Shown here one piece after another: positions 9,257-16,544 of a DNA stretch of 64,000 bases. The stretch is from NCBI RefSeq assembly GCF_010468565.1, contig NZ_WUEG01000012.1:61673-125672 (forward strand), read 5' to 3'. This DNA comes from Allomuricauda sp. TY007 (GTDB lineage: Bacteria; Bacteroidota; Bacteroidia; Flavobacteriales; Flavobacteriaceae). Position 1 is the stretch's first letter, and every line of letters starts with the position of its first letter. A program made the translations under genes and the position numbers. Below the pieces are notes generated by a model. That model was given only the letters and a program-made list of their open reading frames with translations. It did not search any database and had not been told where the DNA came from.

Positions 9257-9541
9257 TTATGTTGATTTTATGCTCTGCAAATATTCATTCGCAGTCATAA
9301 CTGGCAACAAAGACTTTTTAAAGTCTTTACCGTTCCTAGTAATAATAATATCGCAATCAGAATCCACAGCACTAAAATATTGTAGCGCATCTTCGAAATC
9401 TTTAAAATCGAAATTCAGTCCTTTTTTAATGAATTTATTGATTAATAAAAGAAACACCGTAATAGTTGACGGTAATTCAGCACAAGTATTTAAGTCATTA
9501 AAAGCTGATAAAATTGACGGGGGCAAAATCTGGTTTGACAA
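9257..9541 (-). pseudogene. 3' fragment of a PIN-domain (VapC-like) toxin gene
   Basis: The last ~55 residues of this frame match the C-terminal third of a PIN ribonuclease: DFKDFEDALQYFSA, the acidic DSDCDIIITRN motif and the terminal LPVMTANEYL. The N-terminal two thirds, with the first conserved Asp, are absent, and I found no continuation in the other minus-strand frames upstream. The first ~40 residues of the open frame look like chance coding. It is best read as a decayed toxin gene. The opposite strand at about 9449-9596 carries an unidentified open segment ending at the stop shared with the next gene's end. Confidence 0.65.
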
Positions 9542-9592
9542 ATTTTCAACCCAAATTAAGAAAAGAGATCATGAGGAAGCTTGGGAAGAACC

Positions 9593-10108
9593 CTAAATCT
9601 TCTTCATCTGCTGCTGCATCATTTTAATTTGGTCGGTAAGCATATTGTTCTTGTCCAACTTTTTGGCCTCTTTAAGCAATTGGGTAGCTTCGCGCTTTCT
9701 GCGCTTTTGCATGGCAATGCCCGCCAGGCTCAATTTGGCCATGGCCACATCGTAATCCATGGTAAGACCAAATTTCAAGGCCTTTTTAAAGTACTTTTCG
9801 GCCTGCGTCAGGTTTTTTTGAGAGTAGATAATACCGTGCAGGTAGTTATAATAACCCACTTGTTTTTTGATCAAAGCAGACTCGGGGTTCTTTATCTTAT
9901 TAAGCCATCGTTGCACACCGTCCAAATCCTGTTTTCTCATTTTAAGAAAGGCCAATAGGATAAACTCATTTCTAAAGTAAAGAAAAATGAATACAAGGGA
10001 TAGCAAGATCAATGCAATTCCATTGCCAATATTACCTTCTATAAATTGGTAAACGGCATAAGCAATGATAAGAACGGCAATAACGAGCTTGATATTTTTG
10101 TTGAACAT
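9593..10108 (-). CDS. Membrane-anchored TPR protein
   Basis: The protein has 171 residues. Two hydrophobic segments lie at about 7-22 and 28-48 (LVIAVLIIAYAVYQF and IALILLSLVFIFLYF). A soluble C-terminal half follows with about two TPR-like helical hairpins, one around NYLHGIIYSQKNLTQAEKYFKKAL. It is a Flavobacteriaceae-type conserved protein with no assigned function; TPR units suggest it docks a partner at the inner membrane. It is divergent from rpmH, with a 169-base spacer containing the rpmH promoter. Confidence 0.75.
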   Translation of the reverse strand: MFNKNIKLVIAVLIIAYAVYQFIEGNIGNGIALILLSLVFIFLYFRNEFILLAFLKMRKQDLDGVQRWLNKIKNPESALIKKQVGYYNYLHGIIYSQKNLTQAEKYFKKALKFGLTMDYDVAMAKLSLAGIAMQKRRKREATQLLKEAKKLDKNNMLTDQIKMMQQQMKKI

Positions 10109-10185
10109 ATTGTCTTGTGGTTTTTACCTGTTGTTAAGCGCTCGCAAAAGTACTAAAAACTTAATTAAATATTTTAAGTTTGGAC

Positions 10186-10215
10186 TTGCCAAAGTAAAAA
10201 GTCTTCGTATATTTG
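10186..10215 (+). promoter_or_regulatory. Promoter of rpmH
   Basis: TTG at 10186-10188, 19 bases, then TATATTTG at 10208-10215 (perfect TAnnTTTG), followed by CGCCC. This is the best promoter in the window and leaves a leader of roughly 55 bases before the rpmH start. Confidence 0.85.
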
Positions 10216-10277
10216 CGCCCAGAATTTTTTAGGGAAAACAAATTTCCCAGCATCAAAATCCATAAAACAGTTCGGAA

Positions 10278-10436
10278 ATGAAAAGAACGTATCAACCATC
10301 CAAAAGAAAAAGAAGAAACAAGCATGGTTTTAGGGAGCGCATGGCGACTGCCAATGGTAGAAAAGTTCTTGCGAGAAGAAGAGCCAAGGGAAGAAAGAGA
10401 TTAACTGTTTCCTCTGAGCCAAGACATAAAAAATAA
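10278..10436 (+). CDS. rpmH: 50S ribosomal protein L34
   Basis: This 52-residue, extremely basic protein begins [18 protein letters not shown] and contains the family signature [23 protein letters not shown]34 is the smallest of the well-conserved large-subunit proteins and binds 23S rRNA. It has its own strong promoter and its own terminator, so it is monocistronic in the main; readthrough into carB is possible because carB starts 36 bases after the terminator and shows no good promoter of its own. The usual dnaA/rnpA neighbours of rpmH are absent here. Confidence 0.98.
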   Translation: MKRTYQPSKRKRRNKHGFRERMATANGRKVLARRRAKGRKRLTVSSEPRHKK

Positions 10437-10460
10437 TGATAGCATTTATTATTTAAATTA

Positions 10461-10494
10461 AAGGTGTTACTTTTCTAGGTAACACCTTTTTTTT
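10461..10494 (+). terminator. Strong intrinsic terminator after rpmH
   Basis: A perfect 10-bp stem, AAGGTGTTAC paired with GTAACACCTT (10461-10470 with 10479-10488), continues into a T run ending at 10494. Partial readthrough could feed carB. Confidence 0.92.
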
Positions 10495-10530
10495 GACATA
10501 TAAACAAATAACGAGAAACCCCTAAAGAAA

Positions 10531-13383
10531 ATGCCCAAAAGAAAAGATTTAAATTCCATTTTGATTATTGGTTCTGGTCCGATTATCATCGGTCAGGCAT
10601 GTGAGTTCGATTATTCAGGTTCCCAAGCACTTCGATCGCTTAGGGAAGATGGTATCGAAACTATTTTGATAAACAGTAATCCTGCCACCATTATGACGGA
10701 CCCTACCATGGCGGACCACGTTTATCTTAAACCATTGACAACGAAGTCGATCATTGAAATACTCAAAAAACATCCAAATATTGATGCGGTATTGCCAACT
10801 ATGGGCGGACAAACCGCATTGAACCTTTGTATCGAGGCCGATGACAAAGGTATTTGGGAAGATTTTGGAGTGAAAATCATAGGGGTGGACATCGACGCCA
10901 TCAACATTACCGAAGACCGTGAAAAGTTTAGGGAGTTGATGCTCAAAATTGGTATAGGAATGCCTCCACAGGCCTCTGCAACATCCTTCCTAAAGGGAAA
11001 GGAAATTGCCCAGGAATTCGGGTTTCCGTTGGTGATTCGAGCTTCTTTTACGCTTGGTGGGGCAGGAGCGGCTATCGTACACGATCCAGCAGAGTTCGAC
11101 GATATGTTGAGCTATGGTCTGGAAGTTTCTCCCATTCACGAAGTAATGATCGATAAAGCTTTGATGGGCTGGAAAGAATATGAATTGGAGTTGCTACGCG
11201 ACAAGAACGACAATGTAGTCATCATCTGTACCATTGAGAATATGGACCCCATGGGCATCCATACAGGGGACTCCATTACCGTGGCTCCTGCGATGACCTT
11301 GTCCGACAGAACTTTCCAGCGCATGCGGGATATGGCCATCCACATGATGCGCAGTATAGGGGACTTCGCAGGTGGATGTAACGTTCAGTTTGCCGTGAGT
11401 CCAGATGAGAAAGAAGATATTATTGCAATCGAGATCAACCCAAGGGTTTCCCGATCTTCAGCTTTGGCATCCAAGGCTACAGGGTATCCGATTGCGAAAA
11501 TCGCTGCTAAATTGGCCATTGGCTATACTTTGGACGAGCTGGACAATCAAATTACCAAATCAACATCAGCCTTGTTCGAGCCAACTTTGGACTATGTCAT
11601 CGTAAAAATACCACGTTGGAACTTTGACAAGTTCGAAGGTTCCGACAGAACCCTTGGCCTTCAAATGAAGTCCGTAGGAGAAGTAATGGGTATTGGACGA
11701 TCGTTCCAAGAAGCCTTGCACAAAGCTACACAGTCCTTGGAGATCAAACGAAACGGATTGGGTGCAGATGGAAAAGGGTACAAGGATTACGAAACCATTA
11801 TTGAAAAATTAAGAGTGCCAAGTTGGGACAGGGTTTTCGTAATCTACGATGCCATTCAACTCGGTATCCCATTAAAACGCATCCACGAAATCACCAAGAT
11901 AGATATGTGGTTCCTAAAACAATACGAGGAATTGCACTTCTTGGAGATGGAAATATCAAAATACACCATAGAGAGCTTGCCAAAAGCATTGTTGTTGGAA
12001 GCAAAGCAAAAAGGTTTTGCGGATAGACAAATTGCCCACATGTTGGATTGTTGGGAGAGTGAAGTGCACAGTAAGCGTATGGATTTGAACATCAATCGAG
12101 TGTACAAATTGGTAGATACTTGCGCCGCTGAGTTTAAAGCGGTAACGCCTTACTACTATTCTACTTTTGAAGAAGAAATAGAGACACCCGATGGTGAACG
12201 CTACGTGGCCAACGATAGTGTGGTTACCGATAAGAAAAAGGTAGTGGTTCTCGGCTCCGGTCCAAACCGAATTGGTCAAGGAATCGAGTTCGATTACTGT
12301 TGTGTGCACGGTGTTTTGGCTGCCGCCGAATGTGGTTACGAAACCATCATGATCAACTGTAACCCGGAAACAGTTTCCACGGATTTTGATACCGCGGACA
12401 AGCTTTACTTTGAGCCTGTTTTCTGGGAACATATCTACGATATCATCCTTCACGAAAAACCAGAAGGCGTAATTGTACAGTTGGGAGGACAAACCGCTTT
12501 GAAGCTTGCCGAAAAGCTGGACAAATACGGAATCAACATCATCGGGACCAGCTTCCAGTCCTTGGATTTGGCCGAGGATAGGGGAAGTTTCTCCACATTA
12601 TTGAAGGATAACAACATTCCTTACCCAAGATTCGGTGTGGCAGAAACCGCAGATGAAGCCTTGGATTTGGCCGAGGAACTTAAGTTCCCCTTGTTGGTAA
12701 GACCATCCTACGTGTTAGGTGGACAAGGAATGAAAATCGTTATCAACAAAGAGGAATTGGAAGCCCACGTGGTTGATTTGTTAAGAAAGATACCAAACAA
12801 CAAATTGTTGCTGGATCATTATTTGGATGGCGCCATTGAAGCTGAAGCAGATGCGATTTGCGATGGTGAAGATGTGTACATTATTGGTATTATGGAGCAT
12901 ATAGAGCCCTGCGGAATTCACTCAGGAGACTCCAATGCCACATTGCCACCGTTCAACCTTGGTGAATTTGTAATGCAACAGATCAAGGACCATACAAAAA
13001 AGATTGCATTGGCACTGAATACGGTAGGGTTGATCAATATCCAATTTGCCATAAAAGATGACATTGTTTACATTATTGAGGCAAATCCACGGGCATCGCG
13101 TACGGTTCCCTTTATTGCCAAGGCTTATGGCGAACCTTATGTAAACTATGCTACCAAAGTAATGTTGGGCGATAAGAAAATAAAGGATTTCGACTTTAGG
13201 CCACATTTGGATGGGTACGCTATAAAACAACCCGTATTCTCTTTCAATAAATTCCCCAATGTGAACAAAAACTTGGGACCTGAAATGAAGAGTACCGGGG
13301 AGAGCATTTTATTTATTGATAGCTTAAAGGATGATGAGTTCTATAACTTGTACTCCAGACGAAAAATGTATTTGAGCAAGTAA
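10531..13383 (+). CDS. carB: Carbamoyl-phosphate synthase large subunit, lacking the allosteric domain
   Basis: The protein has 950 residues. It makes carbamoyl phosphate from bicarbonate, ATP and glutamine-derived ammonia for pyrimidine and arginine synthesis, together with CarA, which is not in this window. Both synthetase halves are present: GSGPIIIGQACEFDYSG near residue 15 and GSGPNRIGQGIEFDYC near residue 572, each followed by an ATP-grasp fold. After the LGPEMKSTGE motif the protein stops within about 25 residues. The Escherichia coli enzyme (1073 residues) continues there with the MGS-like domain that binds UMP, IMP and ornithine; here it is missing. No clear promoter is visible, so transcription may come from rpmH readthrough. 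Confidence 0.97.
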   Translation: MPKRKDLNSILIIGSGPIIIGQACEFDYSGSQALRSLREDGIETILINSNPATIMTDPTMADHVYLKPLTTKSIIEILKKHPNIDAVLPTMGGQTALNLCIEADDKGIWEDFGVKIIGVDIDAINITEDREKFRELMLKIGIGMPPQASATSFLKGKEIAQEFGFPLVIRASFTLGGAGAAIVHDPAEFDDMLSYGLEVSPIHEVMIDKALMGWKEYELELLRDKNDNVVIICTIENMDPMGIHTGDSITVAPAMTLSDRTFQRMRDMAIHMMRSIGDFAGGCNVQFAVSPDEKEDIIAIEINPRVSRSSALASKATGYPIAKIAAKLAIGYTLDELDNQITKSTSALFEPTLDYVIVKIPRWNFDKFEGSDRTLGLQMKSVGEVMGIGRSFQEALHKATQSLEIKRNGLGADGKGYKDYETIIEKLRVPSWDRVFVIYDAIQLGIPLKRIHEITKIDMWFLKQYEELHFLEMEISKYTIESLPKALLLEAKQKGFADRQIAHMLDCWESEVHSKRMDLNINRVYKLVDTCAAEFKAVTPYYYSTFEEEIETPDGERYVANDSVVTDKKKVVVLGSGPNRIGQGIEFDYCCVHGVLAAAECGYETIMINCNPETVSTDFDTADKLYFEPVFWEHIYDIILHEKPEGVIVQLGGQTALKLAEKLDKYGINIIGTSFQSLDLAEDRGSFSTLLKDNNIPYPRFGVAETADEALDLAEELKFPLLVRPSYVLGGQGMKIVINKEELEAHVVDLLRKIPNNKLLLDHYLDGAIEAEADAICDGEDVYIIGIMEHIEPCGIHSGDSNATLPPFNLGEFVMQQIKDHTKKIALALNTVGLINIQFAIKDDIVYIIEANPRASRTVPFIAKAYGEPYVNYATKVMLGDKKIKDFDFRPHLDGYAIKQPVFSFNKFPNVNKNLGPEMKSTGESILFIDSLKDDEFYNLYSRRKMYLSK

Positions 13384-13422
13384 AAATAGAGCCAATATTC
13401 AATAAACCTTTAAGGCGGTTTC

Positions 13423-14010
13423 CTAATCAATCAATTCAAAAGATTCGGCAATCGTTTTAAAGGTTTTTTTATGTTCCACTTTTTTGTCTTTCAGGGTCCA
13501 GGCCATAATCATATAAACCCTGTCATTCCCTTCAACAAAGGTCAAAAAATAAGAGATTTCATCGGAGACACCATTAATATTGGCATCAATTTCTATAAAT
13601 TCCGCACTCAAACCGTTTATTTTGAAAGATCGGGGTTTGGATTTACTATTGATTTCAGTGGTTCGAGATAGTATTTTTAATCGGGCATCCCTATAATTCT
13701 GTATTGTGGAAAGTTGCTCATCGTACTGCCCCAAATCCCTATATACTTCTTCAAATCTTGATTTTGGCTCATCAATTACCAAAAGATATGCCTCTTGGAG
13801 TAGGCTTTGATACTGAAGGGATGCTTCTTCATTCAATCCAGTAGTGCCCTTCATGAAACGCGGAATGTTTATTTGATATTCATTATTGATGGCAACGGTA
13901 TTAAAATCTTGGGATTTGGGTCCGGAATCATTTTTTTCTGCATTAAAGTTTTTACATGATGAGCATGAAAGTATCAGCAAAACAAATAAAAAAGTATGCC
14001 TGGTCCTCAT
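13423..14010 (-). CDS. Predicted lipoprotein of unknown function
   Basis: The protein has 195 residues. The signal ends ILSCSSC, with lipidation possible at either Cys. The mature part has a stretch (YQINIPRFMKGTTGLN) resembling the opening of small proteins that pair a beta-sheet with long helices, followed by FKINGLSAEFIEIDANING and a strand VYMIMAWTLKDKKVEHKKTFKTIAESF. The final helix resembles the end of PsbP/DUF1795-like proteins, which often form lipoproteins, but this is only a fold-level guess. It is convergent with carB, 39 bases away. Confidence 0.7.
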   Translation of the reverse strand: MRTRHTFLFVLLILSCSSCKNFNAEKNDSGPKSQDFNTVAINNEYQINIPRFMKGTTGLNEEASLQYQSLLQEAYLLVIDEPKSRFEEVYRDLGQYDEQLSTIQNYRDARLKILSRTTEINSKSKPRSFKINGLSAEFIEIDANINGVSDEISYFLTFVEGNDRVYMIMAWTLKDKKVEHKKTFKTIAESFELID

Positions 14011-14268
14011 ATCAAAGTTTTGATGTATTGTGGAACACTAATATAGGATTTAATCCCATTAAATGAGGCTAATTTTCCGATGCTCTGTATCCAAATGTGC
14101 TAAGGTTTGTTCGTTTGAACGCCTCGCGGGCTTGCCCGAAGGTAGTTTTTATTTCACGTTTTGTCCCCACCTAACCTCCCCAAAGGGGAGGAATTGTTCT
14201 CTCCTCCGTTGAAGGGGTTGGGGGAGGACTCTTTAGTTGCCTTTAGCGAAGGTAGTTTGATGACTTTT
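14011..14268. repeat. Spacer with G/C-rich palindromic repeat unit
   Basis: The spacer contains a perfect hairpin CCTCCCC-AAA-GGGGAGG (14175-14191), followed by CTCCTCCGTTGAAGGGG and GGGGGAGGAC, all far richer in G/C than the surroundings. The 12-mer CGAAGGTAGTTT occurs at 14137-14148 and again at 14247-14258, exactly 110 bases apart, bracketing the hairpin. This looks like a dispersed intergenic palindromic element. The promoter of the upstream lipoprotein gene (13423-14010) should be near its left end. Confidence 0.6.
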
Positions 14269-14709
14269 TTAATCCTGTAAAGGTTTGTGGGTGCTTATTG
14301 CAATACGGTTCCAAGCGTTTATGGTAACAATGGCCATAATAATCTGCGAAAAATAATGTTCATCGAATAGCTTTACGGCTTTTTTGTAAGTTTCTCGGCT
14401 TAGCCCATTTTTATGTACCATGGTAACTTCTTCCGTAGTTTTTAAGATTACCCTTTCTTCCTCGGAGAAAAGGTCTGTGTCCCACCAAGCATCCAATAAA
14501 AGTAGTCTTTTTGGGTTTTCTCCCAGTGCCAGGGCGTCTTTGGTGTGCATATTTATACAGAAAGCACAGCCGTTAAGCTGTGAGGCCCTAATTTTTATCA
14601 ACTCGTAGTGAATTTTGTCCAACTGGCTTTGTTGCATGTAATTTTCAAGCCCGAGCATAGCTTTAAAGGCCAATGGTTCCGTCTCGTCAATTTGAATTCT
14701 TGTTTCCAT
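14269..14709 (-). CDS. AhpD-like carboxymuconolactone decarboxylase family protein
   Basis: The protein has 146 residues. The redox motif CAFCINMHTKDA (CxxC followed by His) is the signature of the alkylhydroperoxidase AhpD core. Members with this motif reduce peroxides or act in related thiol redox chemistry in the cytoplasm. Length and single domain match the small CMD family. The gene is followed by the repeat spacer and preceded by a Crp-family regulator on the same strand; a palindromic site lies 54 bases upstream of its start. Transcription control by that regulator is inferred from this arrangement and from a second copy of the site elsewhere. Confidence 0.88.
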   Translation of the reverse strand: METRIQIDETEPLAFKAMLGLENYMQQSQLDKIHYELIKIRASQLNGCAFCINMHTKDALALGENPKRLLLLDAWWDTDLFSEEERVILKTTEEVTMVHKNGLSRETYKKAVKLFDEHYFSQIIMAIVTINAWNRIAISTHKPLQD

Positions 14710-14733
14710 GATTGTTTTTTTATAATGTTGATG

Positions 14734-14778
14734 CTAAGGTATTCAGAGAAACAAACAGAAAACTTAAACGGGTTTAAG
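14734..14778 (-). promoter_or_regulatory. Candidate activator site plus -7 element for the AhpD-like gene
   Basis: A perfect inverted repeat CTTAAAC-GG-GTTTAAG occupies 14763-14778. On the minus strand it is followed after exactly 21 bases by TACCTTAG (14741-14734), one mismatch from TAnnTTTG. The site overlaps the end of the Crp-family gene. The same palindrome with the same 21-base spacing precedes the DJ-1/PfpI gene. Confidence 0.75.
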
Positions 14779-15367
14779 AACGCTTTTTTGCCCGTATTTC
14801 ACTTACATATTCTGGAGTCAACCCCAAAAAAGAAGCAATTAAATATTGGGGCACGCGTTGTGCAAATTCTGGGAAATGCTCTGTAAAGTGGAGGTAGATG
14901 TTCTCCTTTGATAAATCGTAGAGATATTTGACCTTGATCAAGGAAGCTCCATACCCAATTTGGTAAATAATCCTAAAATAACGTTCAAGTATGGGAAATT
15001 CATGGAGCAATTGTTCTTGTTTCTCATGGCTGATGGACAAAATCCGAGAATTTTCTACCGCTTGTATGTTAAAATCGGTGTTGGATCTGTTCTGAAAAGC
15101 CAAGAAGTCTGAGAGCCACCAATTTTCCAGAGCAAACTGAACGGTACGTTCCACACCTTTTTCATTGATAAAGTACATGTGCATACAGCCGTTGAGTACA
15201 AGGTGGATATGGGTACACGGCCCCCCGGCATGCATCAGTATTTCCTTTTTGTCCAAACAACGTTCATCAAAATACGACAAAATCTTGCCAAACGCTTTTT
15301 CCGAAACGGGTATATATTGGTTAAGGTGGTCAAAAAATGAATTGTAGGGTATTTTTTTCATGAACAA
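14774..15367 (-). CDS. Crp/Fnr-family transcriptional regulator
   Basis: The protein has 197 residues. The N-terminal cyclic-nucleotide-binding-like beta roll spans about 20-130 (KEILMHAGGPCTHIHLVLNGCMHMYF and WWLSDFLAF). A dimerisation helix follows, then a winged helix-turn-helix whose recognition part is PQYLIASFLGLTPEYVSEIRAKK at the very C-terminus. The ligand pocket is not the classic cAMP type, and no cysteine cluster of FNR type is evident, so the effector is unknown. Start is either ATG two codons apart (MFMKK). It lies directly upstream of the AhpD-like gene, and its stop codon is inside the palindrome proposed to be its own target. Confidence 0.88.
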   Translation of the reverse strand: MFMKKIPYNSFFDHLNQYIPVSEKAFGKILSYFDERCLDKKEILMHAGGPCTHIHLVLNGCMHMYFINEKGVERTVQFALENWWLSDFLAFQNRSNTDFNIQAVENSRILSISHEKQEQLLHEFPILERYFRIIYQIGYGASLIKVKYLYDLSKENIYLHFTEHFPEFAQRVPQYLIASFLGLTPEYVSEIRAKKRS

Positions 15368-15368
15368 C

Positions 15369-15389
15369 GCCTTTGGAAAGGCAAAGTTA
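15369..15389 (-). promoter_or_regulatory. Candidate -7 element and palindrome at the Crp-family gene start
   Basis: TAACTTTG (15389-15382, minus strand) fits TAnnTTTG. It is followed directly by the palindrome GCCTTT-CC-AAAGGC just upstream of the ATG. No matching TTG is seen at the -33 position, so this is tentative. Confidence 0.4.
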
Positions 15390-15556
15390 CATAAGTAAAA
15401 TTACTGTTATGTTGTGGTTTGCCCCTAAGTAAAGAGGATGTGCAGAAAGCAACAATTTTTAGATTATGTCAGGTTTTGATCTATAACAAGCTCTGGAGGC
15501 ACTTCTCAATGACAATAACGTAGAATTTCCGTTATTTGTGGTATAAAAAGTTTATT

Positions 15557-16399
15557 ATGGAATCACCCAACTGGCAGACCGCCATGGAATTCGAGGATAT
15601 CACCTATAAAAAATGTAATGGCGTGGCACGTATCGCCTTTAACCGCCCGGATATACGCAATGCGTTCCGCCCAAAAACCACAAGCGAACTTTACAAGGCA
15701 TTTTACGATGCCCAGGAAGATACATCTATCGGGGTCGTGCTACTTTCTGGTGAAGGACCTTCATCCAAGGATGGTAAATGGGCATTCTGCAGTGGCGGGG
15801 ACCAAAAAGCACGCGGTCATAAAGGCTACGTTGGCGACGATGGATATCACCGTTTAAATATTCTAGAGGTACAACGTTTGATTCGTTTTATGCCCAAAGT
15901 GGTAATTGCCGTAGTGCCTGGATGGGCCGTTGGAGGGGGGCATAGCCTGCATGTGGTGTGCGATATGACACTGGCCAGTAAAGAGCATGCCATTTTTAAA
16001 CAAACCGATGCTGATGTTACCAGTTTTGATGGAGGCTATGGTTCGGCCTATCTTGCTAAAATGGTGGGGCAAAAAAAAGCGCGGGAAATTTTCTTTTTGG
16101 GACGAAACTATTCTGCTCAAGAAGCCTACGAAATGGGTATGGTGAATGCTGTAATTCCGCATAAGGAATTGGAGGACACTGCCTACCAATGGGCACAGGA
16201 AGTCTTGGCCAAGTCACCGACCTCCATAAAAATGCTAAAATTTGCCATGAACCTCACCGACGACGGTATGGTGGGACAGCAAGTGTTTGCAGGAGAGGCC
16301 ACTCGTTTGGCTTACATGACCGATGAGGCCAAGGAGGGCCGCAATGCGTTTTTGGAAAAGCGCAAGCCCGATTTTGGCAAGGATAAGTGGATTCCATAG
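15557..16399 (+). CDS. menB: 1,4-dihydroxy-2-naphthoyl-CoA synthase
   Basis: This crotonase-family enzyme closes the second ring of the naphthoquinone in menaquinone synthesis. It has 280 residues from ATG 15557; the longer frame starts at a TTG and adds only seven residues. Family marks are FCSGGDQKARG, GWAVGGGHSLHVVCD and QTDADVTSFDGGYGS. The third motif carries Asp (residue ~151) where the E. coli enzyme has Gly. In characterised MenB proteins this is the mark of the bicarbonate-independent type seen in Mycobacterium. The other men genes are not in the window, so it is transcribed apart from them. Its presence implies menaquinone-based respiration. Confidence 0.95.
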   Translation: MESPNWQTAMEFEDITYKKCNGVARIAFNRPDIRNAFRPKTTSELYKAFYDAQEDTSIGVVLLSGEGPSSKDGKWAFCSGGDQKARGHKGYVGDDGYHRLNILEVQRLIRFMPKVVIAVVPGWAVGGGHSLHVVCDMTLASKEHAIFKQTDADVTSFDGGYGSAYLAKMVGQKKAREIFFLGRNYSAQEAYEMGMVNAVIPHKELEDTAYQWAQEVLAKSPTSIKMLKFAMNLTDDGMVGQQVFAGEATRLAYMTDEAKEGRNAFLEKRKPDFGKDKWIP

Positions 16400-16461
16400 G
16401 TTAATATGTAATCGACGACAAACAGTTTACAATCAATTATTTGTAATGCCAAAAATGCTTG

Positions 16462-16480
16462 CCCTGAACTTATTTCAGGG
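16462..16480. repeat. Short hairpin repeat CCCTGAA-N5-TTCAGGG
   Basis: A perfect 7-bp inverted repeat with a 5-base loop between menB and the S41 peptidase gene (convergent). The same arms occur at 21625-21645, both followed by TAA. It could act as a weak bidirectional transcription stop or belong to a dispersed palindrome family. Confidence 0.6.
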
Positions 16481-16544
16481 TAAGGGCTATGGGTTTCCGT
16501 GTTAAGCTCAATAACGGTTTAGATGTTTTTTTAAACAGGTTTTT

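Noticed and set aside
9270..9596. 108-codon plus-strand open frame over the PIN fragment
   Set aside because: Its first half is antisense to the recognisable PIN segment; only the last ~45 codons could be real remnants, and they could not be identified.
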